A stretch of 64,000 bases of DNA from Paratinospora sagittata (Eukaryota; Streptophyta; Magnoliopsida; Ranunculales; Menispermaceae): contig CM069603.1 in NCBI GenBank assembly GCA_035771175.1, forward strand, positions 23,226,286 to 23,290,285. The letters are read 5' to 3'. Shown here piece by piece: positions 48,326 through 58,579 of this stretch. The translations under genes were made by a program, and so were the position numbers. Positions within the stretch are counted from its first letter, which is position 1, and every line of letters begins with the position of its first letter. A model generated the notes under the pieces. The model was not told where the DNA came from. It searched no databases and saw nothing but the letters and a program-made list of their open reading frames with translations.

Positions 48326-48984
48326 TTGTTGTTCTAACACGTACATCTTTTTCACCACCTTTTCAGAACAACTTTTTATACAAAAATCAACATTTTGTAT
48401 TTGTAAGAGATATTATCAAATTCATGAACCACGTCTCTTAAACTTTCCTTATTCGTGAATCTGGAGAAAATCAGAATGTTCATAAAATGTGCAGTTGCCA
48501 TTTTCATGATACATTCTAGCTGTTGTGAGTAAACATTCATATTTGAAATTCAAATTCAAATTCAAACGAACAACAACTTCATCTCTACAAGTCTATATAT
48601 ACCAGCACTTAACAGTCTGTTAAGACTACTGAAAATTTTCTGAGCCAAAACACTTTTGAAAGTTAGTCGAATTTTCATCTAATTCAAAAAGCTTAAGTTA
48701 TTCTAGTTTTAAAGCGCTTTCTTTGAATCTTTGCTTATTCAAAAGATTTTCACACTGAGCTAAATTTCTATCTTTATCTGAAAAATCTATTTGGAAGCTT
48801 GAACTGTTTTCACTCAAATTTTCAGCACTGTTTTAACTTATATCATTCTTGTTGAAAGAGAAATTTGAGAGATAGTTCATACGTTACAATTGTACTCAAT
48901 TTCATATCTTGTATACTGTATCACGGTTGTAACAATAGTTATATAAACTACTGAGTTGATATTCTTATATTCAACAAGTTTCGG

Positions 48985-49205
48985 TCTTCTCTCACCCATA
49001 AGTTGAGAAACGGTCTTCTCACACCCGTAAGTTGAGAAACGATAGTTCTCACACCCGTAAGTTGAGAAAGTTAAGGTTTGTCTCACACCCGAAAGTTGGG
49101 ATAGGTTGGTCTCAAACCTGCATGTTAAGCAGTGTAACGGTTGTTCTCACACCCACAAGTTGAGAAAATGTGTAACGGTTTGATTCTCACCAGTAAGAGA
49201 ATCCC
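48985..49205 (+). repeat. Tandem 30-bp repeats in the C 3' LTR
   Basis: Three clear units (CCCGTAAGTTGAGAAA type) and degenerate ones. Fewer than in the 5' LTR. Confidence 0.8.
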
Positions 49206-49388
49206 TTAGTGATAAGGTTTAAAATCCTAATTGAGGAGGTTAGGTAGTGAACTTAGGCAAGTAGCCAAAACACTATAAATCGACTATGCATATTTATTAT
49301 ATTCCGCACTTTAACTTTGCCATTGTAATTAATTTTAAATTGTCTAAGTGTCCAATTCACCCACCTCTTGGACATACCTGGGCCAACA

Positions 49389-50929
49389 CTTACATTATTG
49401 GGTCCAAAGTTATTGTTTACACCGATCATGTCGCCATTCAGTACTTGTTTGAAAAGAAAGATGCAAAGTCTCAGTTAATAAGATGGATTCTTCTACTTCA
49501 AGAGTTTGATCTTGAAATTTGAGACAAAAAGGGAAGTAAGAATGTTGTGGCCGATCACCTTTCTCGATTGCAATATGATGAAGAGGAAAAATGCATGCCG
49601 ATTCTTGAGACCTTTCCGGATGAACAGTTGTATTGGTTGGTAGCTAAAGTTCCATGGTTTGCGGACTTTGTCAACAACTTGGTTTGTGGTACATTGCCTA
49701 CGGATATCTCTTATCCAAAGAAAAAGAAGTTTTTGCATGATGTCAGATCTTAAGTGGGATGAGCCTTTGCTTTTCAAGCGGTGTAACGATCAAATGATTA
49801 GGCGATGTGTGCAGGATGAAGAGGTTCAAGCTATTCTCCAAGAGTGCCATGCTTTTCTCTATGGAGGTCATTTTGGTGCTCAACGTACAAGGGCAAAAGT
49901 GTTTCAATGTGGATTCTATTGGCCCACTCTTTTTTGGGATAGCTATGTTTTTGTGAAGACTTGTGACCATTGTTAACGGTTGGGTAATATTTTGTGGTGG
50001 CATGAGCTAGCCTTAAGAAATATTATGGAGGTTGAACTTTTTGATGTGTGGGGCATTGACTTTATGGGACCATTCCTTACTTCTTGTCGTAAGTCTTACA
50101 TTCTTCTAGTGATTGACTATGTATCAAAGTGGGTGGAGGCTATTGCTACGGCTACCAATGATGCACGAGTGGTGTTGAGATTTCTACAAAAGAACATTTT
50201 CACTCGATTCGGCACCCCTCGTGTTATCATTAGTGATGAAGGTTCTAATTTTTGCAATAAGTTATTTAATTCTCTACTTGTGAAGTACGGTGTAAAGCAC
50301 AAGCGAGCCCTTGCCTATTATCTCCAATCTAATGGGCAAGTTGAGATTAGCAACCGTGAGATAAAGCAAATTTTGGAAAAGACAGTAAACATTAAAAAGA
50401 AAATTGGGCATTAAAGCTTGATGATGCCTTATGGGCATATCGGACCCTGTTCAAGACACCAATTGGGATGTCTCATTACCGTCTTGTATTTGGGAAATCA
50501 TGTCATCTACCGATTGAGTTGGAGCATAGAGCTTTTTGGTCAATCAAGAAATTGAACTTTGATTTGAAGGCTTCCGGTGATCACCGACTTCTTCAACTAA
50601 TGGAAATGGATGAATTCCGCTTAGATGCATATGAGAATGCCAAGATTTACAAAGAAAGAACCAAACAATGGCATGACAAGATAAGTGTAAAGCGAGAATT
50701 TGAACCGGGTCGACAGGTGTTGCTATTTAACTTAAGGCTGAAGTTGTTTCTAGGCAAGCTGAAGTCTAGATGGTCGGGCCCTTTCATTATTGAGCGAGTA
50801 TTTCCTTATGGAACGGTGGAGTTGAGGAGTGGAGATGGTTCGTGTTTTCGAGTTAATGGGCAGCATGTGAAGCATTATTTTGGACAAGAGGAGCTGCGTG
50901 AAGAACACAACACTCTTGGAAAGCCTTAA
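49389..50929 (+). pseudogene. Athila-type RNase H end and integrase (element E, 3' half)
   Basis: Reading resumes exactly where 22494 stopped: [34 protein letters not shown] and NVVADHLSRL. A stop follows EFDLEI. Integrase shows the HHCC region (ECHAFLYGGHFG, then CDHC) and the catalytic core: Asp in WGIDFMGPF (50058), Asp in ISDEGSNF (50235), Glu in GQVEISNRE (50343). The last two are separated by 35 residues, the classic D,D(35)E spacing. A slip in an A-rich run near 50400 changes frame. The C-terminal part (50468-50929) has [17 protein letters not shown] and [12 protein letters not shown]. It would insert element DNA into the genome. Stops at 49749 and 49974 and the frame changes disable it. 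Confidence 0.88.
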
Positions 50930-51803
50930 AGACCAAAGAGGAGTCGAGCTGAGGATTATAAACTAAGCGCTTGTTGGGAGGCAACCCATCGGTTTTTAGA
51001 GTTTTTGGTTAACTTATTTCATTTCTTTAGTTATTATTATTTTTCCTGGCCATTGATTGATTATTTTATTTCTTTTATTTCTTTTCCAGGTTCTAACTTA
51101 AGTTTGGGGTCCTCGTACGAGCTATACAGAGAGGAGGATAGAGTGCATAATGTGGAAACTTAAATCTTTGGGGTTCAGGGGTTTTTGAAACCTTTCTTAC
51201 ATTACTTTCTTTTATTCTCTTGTTATTTGTTTCTTGTGAAGCATTGAGGACAATGTTTGTTTTATGTTTGGAAGGAGAGATTAAATTTTTTTATTTTTGT
51301 TCTGTCATGGTGAGGATATGTGTTAGTTTATTTTAGGTTATGTTTGTTTTATGGTATAGCGTAGATTAGGATGTCATATTATTTCACAAATTTTGATTTG
51401 ATTTTATCTTTTTATGGATGGTCGATGATAAGAAAGCGTTTATTTAAACATGACTTTAGGAGAATGTAGAGAGTTACCTATAAATTTGTGTGCTTGATTC
51501 AACCTTTAGCTTGGAGTTGTTTGAAATTCTCTACATGTTTGACATGGTTTTGATTGTGGAATCATGACTTGTTTCGATTGGACTTTTGCATGTGAGTTAT
51601 ATTTTTAGATCTCTATGAATTCTAGAACATGTTTGGTCACCACTCGAGGCGAAATCCTAGAGAACATGCCATGAAAAAGATGATTTAGTTTGAGCCATAA
51701 AGCCTACCTATTTTTTAATTATACCTTAGTTACCCATGTTAAGCCTTTTAAAATTTTCTTTCTTACCTATTAAATGATTAACTTGAGTCTACATGCTTAA
51801 TTT
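50930..51803 (+). other. 3' non-coding region of E
   Basis: After integrase comes AGCGCTTGTTGGGAGGCAAC (50967-50986), a block familiar downstream of pol in plant Athila/Tat elements, then AAGTTTGGGGTCC (51099-51111). The remainder is T-rich and non-coding, with no envelope-like frame. It is cut at 51803 by element A, before any 3' LTR is recognisable. Confidence 0.65.
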
Positions 51804-53608
51804 TGTTATGCCCGTACCTTACGATGACGTCACTTTGACCTATAGTATACCCGTATACGTATAAGTAAACATATATGTATGTGTATATGTATTTTGATGC
51901 TCGACACAGGTAGGTTTGAATGTCTTTGCATGATTTTAGGTCTTAGAGAGTGCGCATGAAGTTTCGGAACCATCGGAGACCCGTTCAACATCTAAACATG
52001 TCGAGAACGGTGTTTTGGATCCAGTGGAACTCGCTCTATGGAGGAAAAAATTTTTGTCACCGATTACATCAACGACTTGATCTCATAGATCCGTGGTCCG
52101 ATTGAGCTGAAATTTTGTCAGCTTATTCATCTCTGATAGATCTTTATTATGCACGGTGAAGATCTTGATCGGAGTTATCTACTGTGAGTTATAAGACTCC
52201 AAACACTGTTTCACGGATTTGTGGAACTACTTACGCAGTTTTGATCAAACGGTTGGATCTCACATTCCCACCGTTGGATTGAGTTGAAATTTTACCAAAA
52301 TGTTACTAACGGCCTCATACAACTTCAGCATTGTTACTATGTTAAGTTGGTAAGTATTGTACAAGATATTGACTATCTAAGTGCAAGTACTGCAACAGAA
52401 AAATTGGCTTTTAACAAGTTTTGGCAACTTTTAGTTGTGGGCCCAAATACTTCTATATAAGCTATTAACACGATTTTTTCAGCTCATATGCACATTTTGC
52501 ACTTTAGAAAGAGGAGAGAAGTGTTGGAGGAGAGAAAGGAGAGGAAAAAAAATTAGGGTTTGGTGGTTTCTTGCTCAATAACACCTAAGGTTTGCATTTT
52601 TCCTCCATTTCTTCCTTGAATCTCTCTATTAGTTGCATAATAGCTTCATTTTGAGCATGAGGGTTTCATTTTGATGCATGCATTGTGATGAACCTTGGAT
52701 GGGTGGAAAACCAAACTTGGAGTTGTGTCTTGCATGTCACATATGTGTGATTAGTTCAAATGACCTATATTTAGTTCATGACCTTAGACTTTTTCAAAAT
52801 CTTAATTCATGTCAACTATGTTGACCTAGTGGCCATTGTGGATGATTCCATGTTGCAAGATCAGTAAAGTTCATGGCTGAACATGGTGGCCTAGTGTAAA
52901 TTTGGCAATATGGCTTATGTATGAAAATTTTCAGATTTTGGGCTTTTGATGCTCTTGATATAAAATCTGGAAAATTATGCAATGTAGGTCTAATTGGGCA
53001 TGATTAGGGTTGTTTGATGATTGAATTTAGTGGGTTCTCAAGCTGAACACCCTATGGTAGACTAATTTTGACCTAGGCTAAGTAATTAGGCAATTTTCAT
53101 GTGCCTTGACATTTTTGCATGTGATTTGGTGATTTTTGCCCAAATTGGGGCTTTTCACCCAAATCAAGTCAATTGATAACATTGACTTGGGGATTGTTTA
53201 ATTGGACCCAAATTCAGTAGAATCATGGGTTTAGAATGTTTGAACCTATGTTAAATTGGTATGACTTAGTTCATTTTGACTTTATGTTTTGTATTGGCCT
53301 AATTGGGGATTTTGACCAAGACTTAGTCAATTGATGATATTGACTAAATGTATAGTCTAATTGACCCTAATTATAATTGAATGCCATGTATATTAGTGGT
53401 TGGATCATTTGGGTCAATCTTGGTTTATTTGAGTTAAATGATCAACTTGGGCAATATGGAATTTGGCTCAAGGGGGGTAACCAATTTAGAATCTAATTGA
53501 CTTTTGATTGGGTTTGAACATAGGGTTTTGACACACTTTATGACTGATTTTCAGTTTGTGTGAACCATGTTATTTTTTAAGGTCTTGTAATTCATCTAGA
53601 ACCCGTTT
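51804..53608 (+). repeat. 5' LTR of A, truncated after about 1.8 kb
   Basis: Matches A1, A2 and A3 from the first base. The TATA box TATATAA is at 52454-52460 in TTCTATATAAGC, following TGGGCCCAAAT. The match to A3 ends at CCGTTTTGTCA (compare 61606-61616), where the foldback cluster starts. About the last 0.8-1 kb of the LTR is missing. Confidence 0.85.
51825..51840 (+). promoter_or_regulatory. TGACGTCA plus W-box in the A 5' LTR
   Basis: TGACGTCA at 51825-51832 and TTGACC at 51835-51840, as in A1. Confidence 0.55.
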
Positions 53609-54376
53609 TGTCACACCTTGGGTTGCACTGCGTGTCCCCTACCCAGGTGTGGGCGCAGTGGCTACCTAGGATGCGAAATCAGACTCCTTAAGGGAGGTCT
53701 CGAGTTCGATTCCTAGGGAGGCCCTACACTATTCATCAATGAATAGCGGGGACAAATGATCCCGTGCACAAGAGACGTCCTTGTGTGGCGGTGGCCGTAC
53801 CGGGATGGGACAATATTATGGATCCATAACGGCTGGCGTTCGCCCCGAGGGGGTGGGTACATAAGGCCTTTTTGTCACACCCTGGGTTGCACAGCGTGCC
53901 CCATACCTAGGTGTGGGCGCACCCCCTCGGGGCGAACGCCAGCCATTATGGATCCATAATATTGTCCCATCCCGGTACAGCCACCGCCACACAAGGACGT
54001 CTCTTGTACACGGGATCATTTGTCCCCCTATTCACTGATGAATAGTGCAGGGCCTTCCTAGGAATCGAACTCGAGACCTCCCTTAGGGAGTCTGATTTCG
54101 CATTCCTAGTAGCCACTGAACCATTGGCTCAGTGGTTACTCAAGGTGTGAATTCTAATCTCTTAAGGAGGTCGCGAGTTCGATCTTGGGGGAGGCCCTGC
54201 ACTATTCACGAGTGAATAATGTCAGACAAATGATCCCGTGTACTAGAGACGTTCTTGTGTGGCGGTGGTTGTACCGGGATGGGACAATATTATAGATCCA
54301 TAATGGCTGGCATTCGCCCCGAGGGGGTGCGCCCACACCTGGGTAGGGGGCACGCTGTGCAACCCAGGGTGTGACA
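53609..54376. mobile_element. Foldback cluster of three tRNA-like repeat units
   Basis: The 48-bp ends are inverted copies with three mismatches (TGTCACACC start, GGTGTGACA end). Three units of about 220-260 bp lie inside: one forward (from 53657), one reverse (53875-54123), one forward (54124-54376). The last two meet head to head. Each carries a box A-like GGCTCAGTGGTTAC or relative and, about 50 bp on, a box B-like GAGTTCGATTCC (53702-53713, reverse 54060-54071, 54175-54186), as in tRNA-derived SINEs. All share GGGACAATATTAT and GGGTGCGCCCAC-type tails. SINE, foldback element or MITE cannot be decided. No target duplication was found. Confidence 0.65.
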
Positions 54377-56636
54377 GTGAGATTCGAGGACCATGAGATG
54401 TATGTTGACCTTAGAGTCTTAGAGTTCCTTGAGTTCGATGCCATCTTGGGTATAGATTGGCTGACAGCGTATCACGCTCACATTGATTGCTCGGCAAGAT
54501 GGTTGTCTTTCATACCCAGAGAGCCAGTCTTTGTTTTTCGAGGTAGGACTGCATCTAAACCACCTAGTCAGGGTAGATTAGCCACTGATGTTGAGGTTGC
54601 TACGATGGCTAGTTTGAGGCCAATGGGTGATGTGGGTCAGGGATTTCAGCTAAAAGACATTCCTGTAGCCTATGAGTACCTAGAGGTTTTTCCTGATGAG
54701 TTACTTGACTTACCGCCTAGGCGAGAGGTGGACTTTATCATTGAGTTGATGCTCGGGACAAAACCCATTTCAATTCCACCGTATCGTATGGCACCGAAAG
54801 AGTTGAATGAACTTAAAACCCAGCTTGATGAGCGGATGGGTTGGGGATTTATTTCCCCTAGTATGTCACCTTGAGGAACACCTGTGTTGTTCGTCAAGAA
54901 GAAAGACGGAAATCTTCATTTGTGCATAGACTATCGTCAGCTGAATAAGGTGACTGTGAAGAACAAGTATCCACTTCCTCGTATTGATGACTTGTTTGAT
55001 CAACTAATTGAGGCCAAGTTCTTTTCGAAGATTAACTTGAGGTCTGGGTACCATCAGTTGAGGATTAGAGATGAGGATGTGTCGAAGACTGCTTTTCGAA
55101 CGAGGTATGGACATTATGAGTTTCTAGTGATGCCCTTCGGGTTGACTAATGCACCAGCTATGTTCATGGATCTGATGCAGAGAATGTTCAGACCATACCT
55201 TGACCAGTTCATTATAGTCTTCATCGATGATATCCTAGTCTATTTTAAGACTAGAGAGGATCATGAGCGTCATCTCAGAGTTACTTTGCAGACATTGTTG
55301 GAGCATAGGCTGTATGCCAAGCTGAGCAAGTGTGATTTTTTGATGACTGAGGTGAAATTCTTGGGTCATGCGTTTAGTGCATAGGGTAATTCTATTGATT
55401 TTGGTAAAGTTGAGGCGATCATTGATTAGCCAAGACCTACCACAGTGACCGAGATTCGTAGCTTTCTGGGTTTGGCTGGCTATTACAGAAAGTTCGTGAA
55501 GGAATTTTCCACGATAGCCGCACCGATGACTAAGTTGACTCAAAAGTATGTGACCTTCACATGGTCGGATGCCTGTGAGAGAGTTTTCAGTGAATTTAAA
55601 CTGAGGTTGACTACAGCTCCAATGTTGATTCTTCCAGAGCCTAGGAAAGAGTTTGTGATTTATACTGATGCATCACTCTTAGGTCTGGGGTGTGTACTGA
55701 TGCAGGTGGGTCGAGTGGTTGCATATGCATCTAAACAGCTTAAGGTGCATGAGCACAACTACCCTGTGCATGATTTGGAGCTGGCCGCTATTGTGTTTGG
55801 CACTGAAGCTATGGAGGAATTACCTTTATGGTGAGAGGTTCACTTTGTTTTCTGATCATAAGAGTTTGAGATATCTTTTTGATCAAAAGGGGCTGAATAT
55901 GTGGCAGAAGAGATGGCTCGAGTCATTTAAGGATTATGATTTTTCTTTGGAGTATCATCATGGCAAAGCCAATGTTGTGGCTGACGCCTTGAGCCGTAGG
56001 CGACCAGAGACTCAGGTGGTTGCTTTTCAGATTGCCCAGCAGTGGCATTTACTTGAGAGAGTGACAATGATGAGTATACTCTCAGATGCACCACGTAATG
56101 AGATATGTGCTCAGATGCACGTGCAACTTTCTGATGCCCATATTCCGTGAGTTAGAGATCTACAGGAACATTGTTTGAATTATGACATGTAACGTAGATA
56201 CGCAGACAGTGTTGACCATGTTGATTGGCAGATTGGTCTAGATGATGTCTTGCGGTATAGAGGGAGATTATAAATCCCATATGATGCTGAGTTGCTTGCT
56301 GAGATAATTCGAAAGGCTCACAGGTCTCAGTATACTGTTCATCCAGGGACTATCAAGATGTACCATGATATGAAAAGATCTATATGGTGGCATGGGATGA
56401 AGAGGAGTATAGCTGAGTACGTACAGAGATGTGAGGTGTGCGAGTAGGTTAAGGCTGAACACCGGAAGCCTGGAAGTCAGATGCAACCATTACCCATACC
56501 TGAGTGGAAATGGGAGCACATCACGAAGGATTTCATCATGGGATTGCCGAGGTCTCAAGGCAAATTTGATGCCATTTGGGTTGTGGTTGGCAGATTAACC
56601 AAGAGTGCACATTTCCTTCCTATGAGCGCCAGAGAC
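54377..56636 (+). pseudogene. pol: Chromovirus pol of A: protease end to integrase core
   Basis: It opens in late protease ([15 protein letters not shown]). RT follows with [64 protein letters not shown] and catalytic FIDD at 55220-55231. RNase H has [15 protein letters not shown], then a frameshift near 55805, SDHKSLRYLF and [12 protein letters not shown]. Integrase begins with its zinc-finger region (HRSQYTVHPG, RCEVCE) and DFIMGLPRSQG, and breaks off at GRLTKSAHFLPMS where solo LTR A3 inserted. Stops at 54872 (TGA), 55382 (TAG), 55427 (TAG), 56148 and later positions. Gag and the protease active site are absent, replaced by the foldback cluster. Confidence 0.88.
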
Positions 56637-56657
56637 TGTAGCACCCGTGCCTTTAGG

Positions 56658-56673
56658 TGACGTCATTTTGACC
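56658..56673 (+). promoter_or_regulatory. TGACGTCA plus W-box in LTR A3
   Basis: TGACGTCA at 56658-56665 and TTGACC at 56668-56673, same spacing as the other copies. Confidence 0.55.
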
Positions 56674-58579
56674 CATAGTGTACCCGTAGAGTACACGTAT
56701 ACATATTCGTATACGTATGTGTATATGTATTTTGATGCTCGAAGCACGTAAGTTTGAGTGTCTTTGCATGATTTTAGGTCATAAAGAGTACACACGAAGT
56801 TTTGGAACCATCGGAGACCCGTTCGACGTCAAAACATGTCGAAAACGGTGTTTTGGATCAAGTGGAGCTCGCTCCATGGAGGAAGAAATTTCTGTCACAA
56901 ATTAAATCAATGGTCTGATCTCGTAGATCAATGGTCCGATTGAGCTGAACTTTTGTCAGCTCATTCTTATATGATAGATCTTCATTATCAACGGTGAAGA
57001 TCTTGATCGGAGTTGCCTACTATGAGTTACAAGACTCCAAACACTGTTTCACAGATTTTGGGATTTTCTTACGCAGTTTTGATCAAACTGTTAGATCTCG
57101 TAATCCCACCGTTGGATCGAATTGAAAGTTTACCAGAATGTTGGCAACTTACTCGTGCAACGTTGGAACGGTTAAGATGTTAAATTGGTGGGTATGTTGC
57201 AAGAAATTGACTATCTAAGTGAAAGTATTACAACAGGAAAACTGGTTTTTTGATAGTTTTTGACAACTTTTAGTTGTGGGCCCAAGCTTGTCTATTTAAG
57301 CAACCAAAACTTAATTTTAGGCTCATTTGCTCATTTCTCAGCCAGAAAAAGAGAGAAAGGAGCTGGAGAAGAGAATAGAAGAGGAAACCTAGGGTTGGTG
57401 GATTTTGCTCAAAATCCCTAAGGTTTGCATGTTTTCCCTCATTGTTCTTCCTTCAATCTCTTTGGTTCATGCATACTAGTGTTGTTTTGATGCATGCATT
57501 GTATGAAACCCAAATTTGAAGGGTTAGTGGAAATCAAATGTTGTCCAAATGCTTTGCATGTTTGATATGTGGGTTTAGAGTGTGTTGGGAACCCTCTAAA
57601 GGCAAAAATCCCAATTTCTAACAAGAAATTGGTAGGGTTTAGTACAAATGACCTAGTCTTGGTTCATTGACCTAGACTTTGACTTAAGCTTTGCATGCCA
57701 TCTATGATGGACTGATCAGTATTAGGGACTGATTCATGTATTTAGCTTGAGATTTTAATGGTGAAATCATATGGTTTAGTGGTAATGGTCATTGTTTGGT
57801 TCATGGCCTTAGGCTTTTCCAAAAGTCATGCATGTCAACTATGTTGTTGTAGGAGACATTGTGAATGAAACCATGTTGTTAGATCAGTAAACTTTGTGGC
57901 TATGTATGGTGGCCTAGTGTAAAAATTGACAATATGGGCTATGTAAGAAAATTTCCAGATTTGGGGCTTTTGATGCTCTTGATAGAAAATCTGAAAAAGT
58001 ATGCAATGTAGGTCTTTTTTGGACATGATTAGGGTTGTTGATGATAGAATTCAGTGGGTTCTCATAATGGACACCCTACGATTGACTAATTTTGATTTAG
58101 GCTAAGTATTTGGCATTTTTCATGTACTTTGGCAATTTTACATGTAATTTGGGGATTTTGCCCAAATTGGGGCTTTTCAGCCAAAGCAAATATATTTTTG
58201 AAATTGACTTGGGGATTGTTTAATTGGACCCAAATTGAGTAGAATCATGGGTTTAAAATGTGAGAACCTATGTTAAATTGATATGACTTAGTTCATTTTG
58301 ACCTTATGTTTTATATTGGCCTAATTGAGAATTTTGACTAAGACTTCGTCAATTGATGAAATTGACTTGATGTATAGTCTAATTGACCCTAATTATAATT
58401 GAATTTCATGTATATTAGTGGTTGGATCATGGGATCACCCTATTACATTAAATTTAGGTCAATCTTAGTTTAATTGAGTCTAAATGATCAAGTTGGGCAA
58501 TATGAAAATTGGCTTAAGGGGGTAATCAATTTAGAATCTAATTGACTTTAGATTGGGTTTGAACATGGGGTTTTGACAC

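Larger units (their letters stand above)
22495..49388 (+). mobile_element. Element C: non-autonomous copia-like retrotransposon
   Basis: LTRs begin TGTTATCTCAATG and end GGGCCAACA. Removing later insertions gives about 2046 bp (5') and 2007 bp (3'), which agree well. The 5.2-kb interior (36888-42063) has an iMet primer site, a gag, a second long ORF unrelated to pol, and a polypurine tract. No RT or integrase was found, so it depended on helpers. Target duplication is CTTAT/CTTAC. The element later received B and solo LTR G in its 5' LTR, and two family A solo LTRs in its 3' LTR. A relative forms the left edge of the window. Confidence 0.9.
42064..49388 (+). repeat. 3' LTR of C, interrupted by two family A solo LTRs
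   Basis: LTR sequence occupies 42064-42877, 45500-45639 and 48326-49388. It begins TGTTATCTCAATG and ends GGGCCAACA. The AGGACGCT array spans about 42470-42877 and continues after the first insertion. The promoter TATATATA is at 48594-48601. Net length is about 2.0 kb. Confidence 0.9.
17318..51803 (+). mobile_element. Element E: Athila-type Ty3/gypsy, split by C
   Basis: The order 5' LTR, tRNA-Asp-like primer site, gag, protease, RT, RNase H is read at 17318-22494. It resumes in the middle of RNase H at 49389 with integrase and 3' non-coding DNA to 51803, where element A interrupts it. The 3' LTR would lie beyond the window. The break at 22494/49389 falls between FQSY and [12 protein letters not shown], which are contiguous in this family. 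All genes are decayed. No envelope-like third ORF was found in 50930-51803. Confidence 0.9.

Noticed and set aside
50930..51803. Envelope-like third ORF of an Athila element
   Set aside because: All frames in this region are short and T-rich. No signal peptide or transmembrane pattern could be supported.
53756..54019. Two 67-residue frames on opposite strands with nearly the same protein (MIPCTRDVLVWRW)
   Set aside because: They are translations of the inverted repeat units of the foldback cluster. Identity on both strands reflects the palindrome, not coding.
53652..54186. tRNA genes at the box A/B-like motifs
   Set aside because: No acceptor stem or cloverleaf can be drawn. The motifs fit a tRNA-derived repeat instead.
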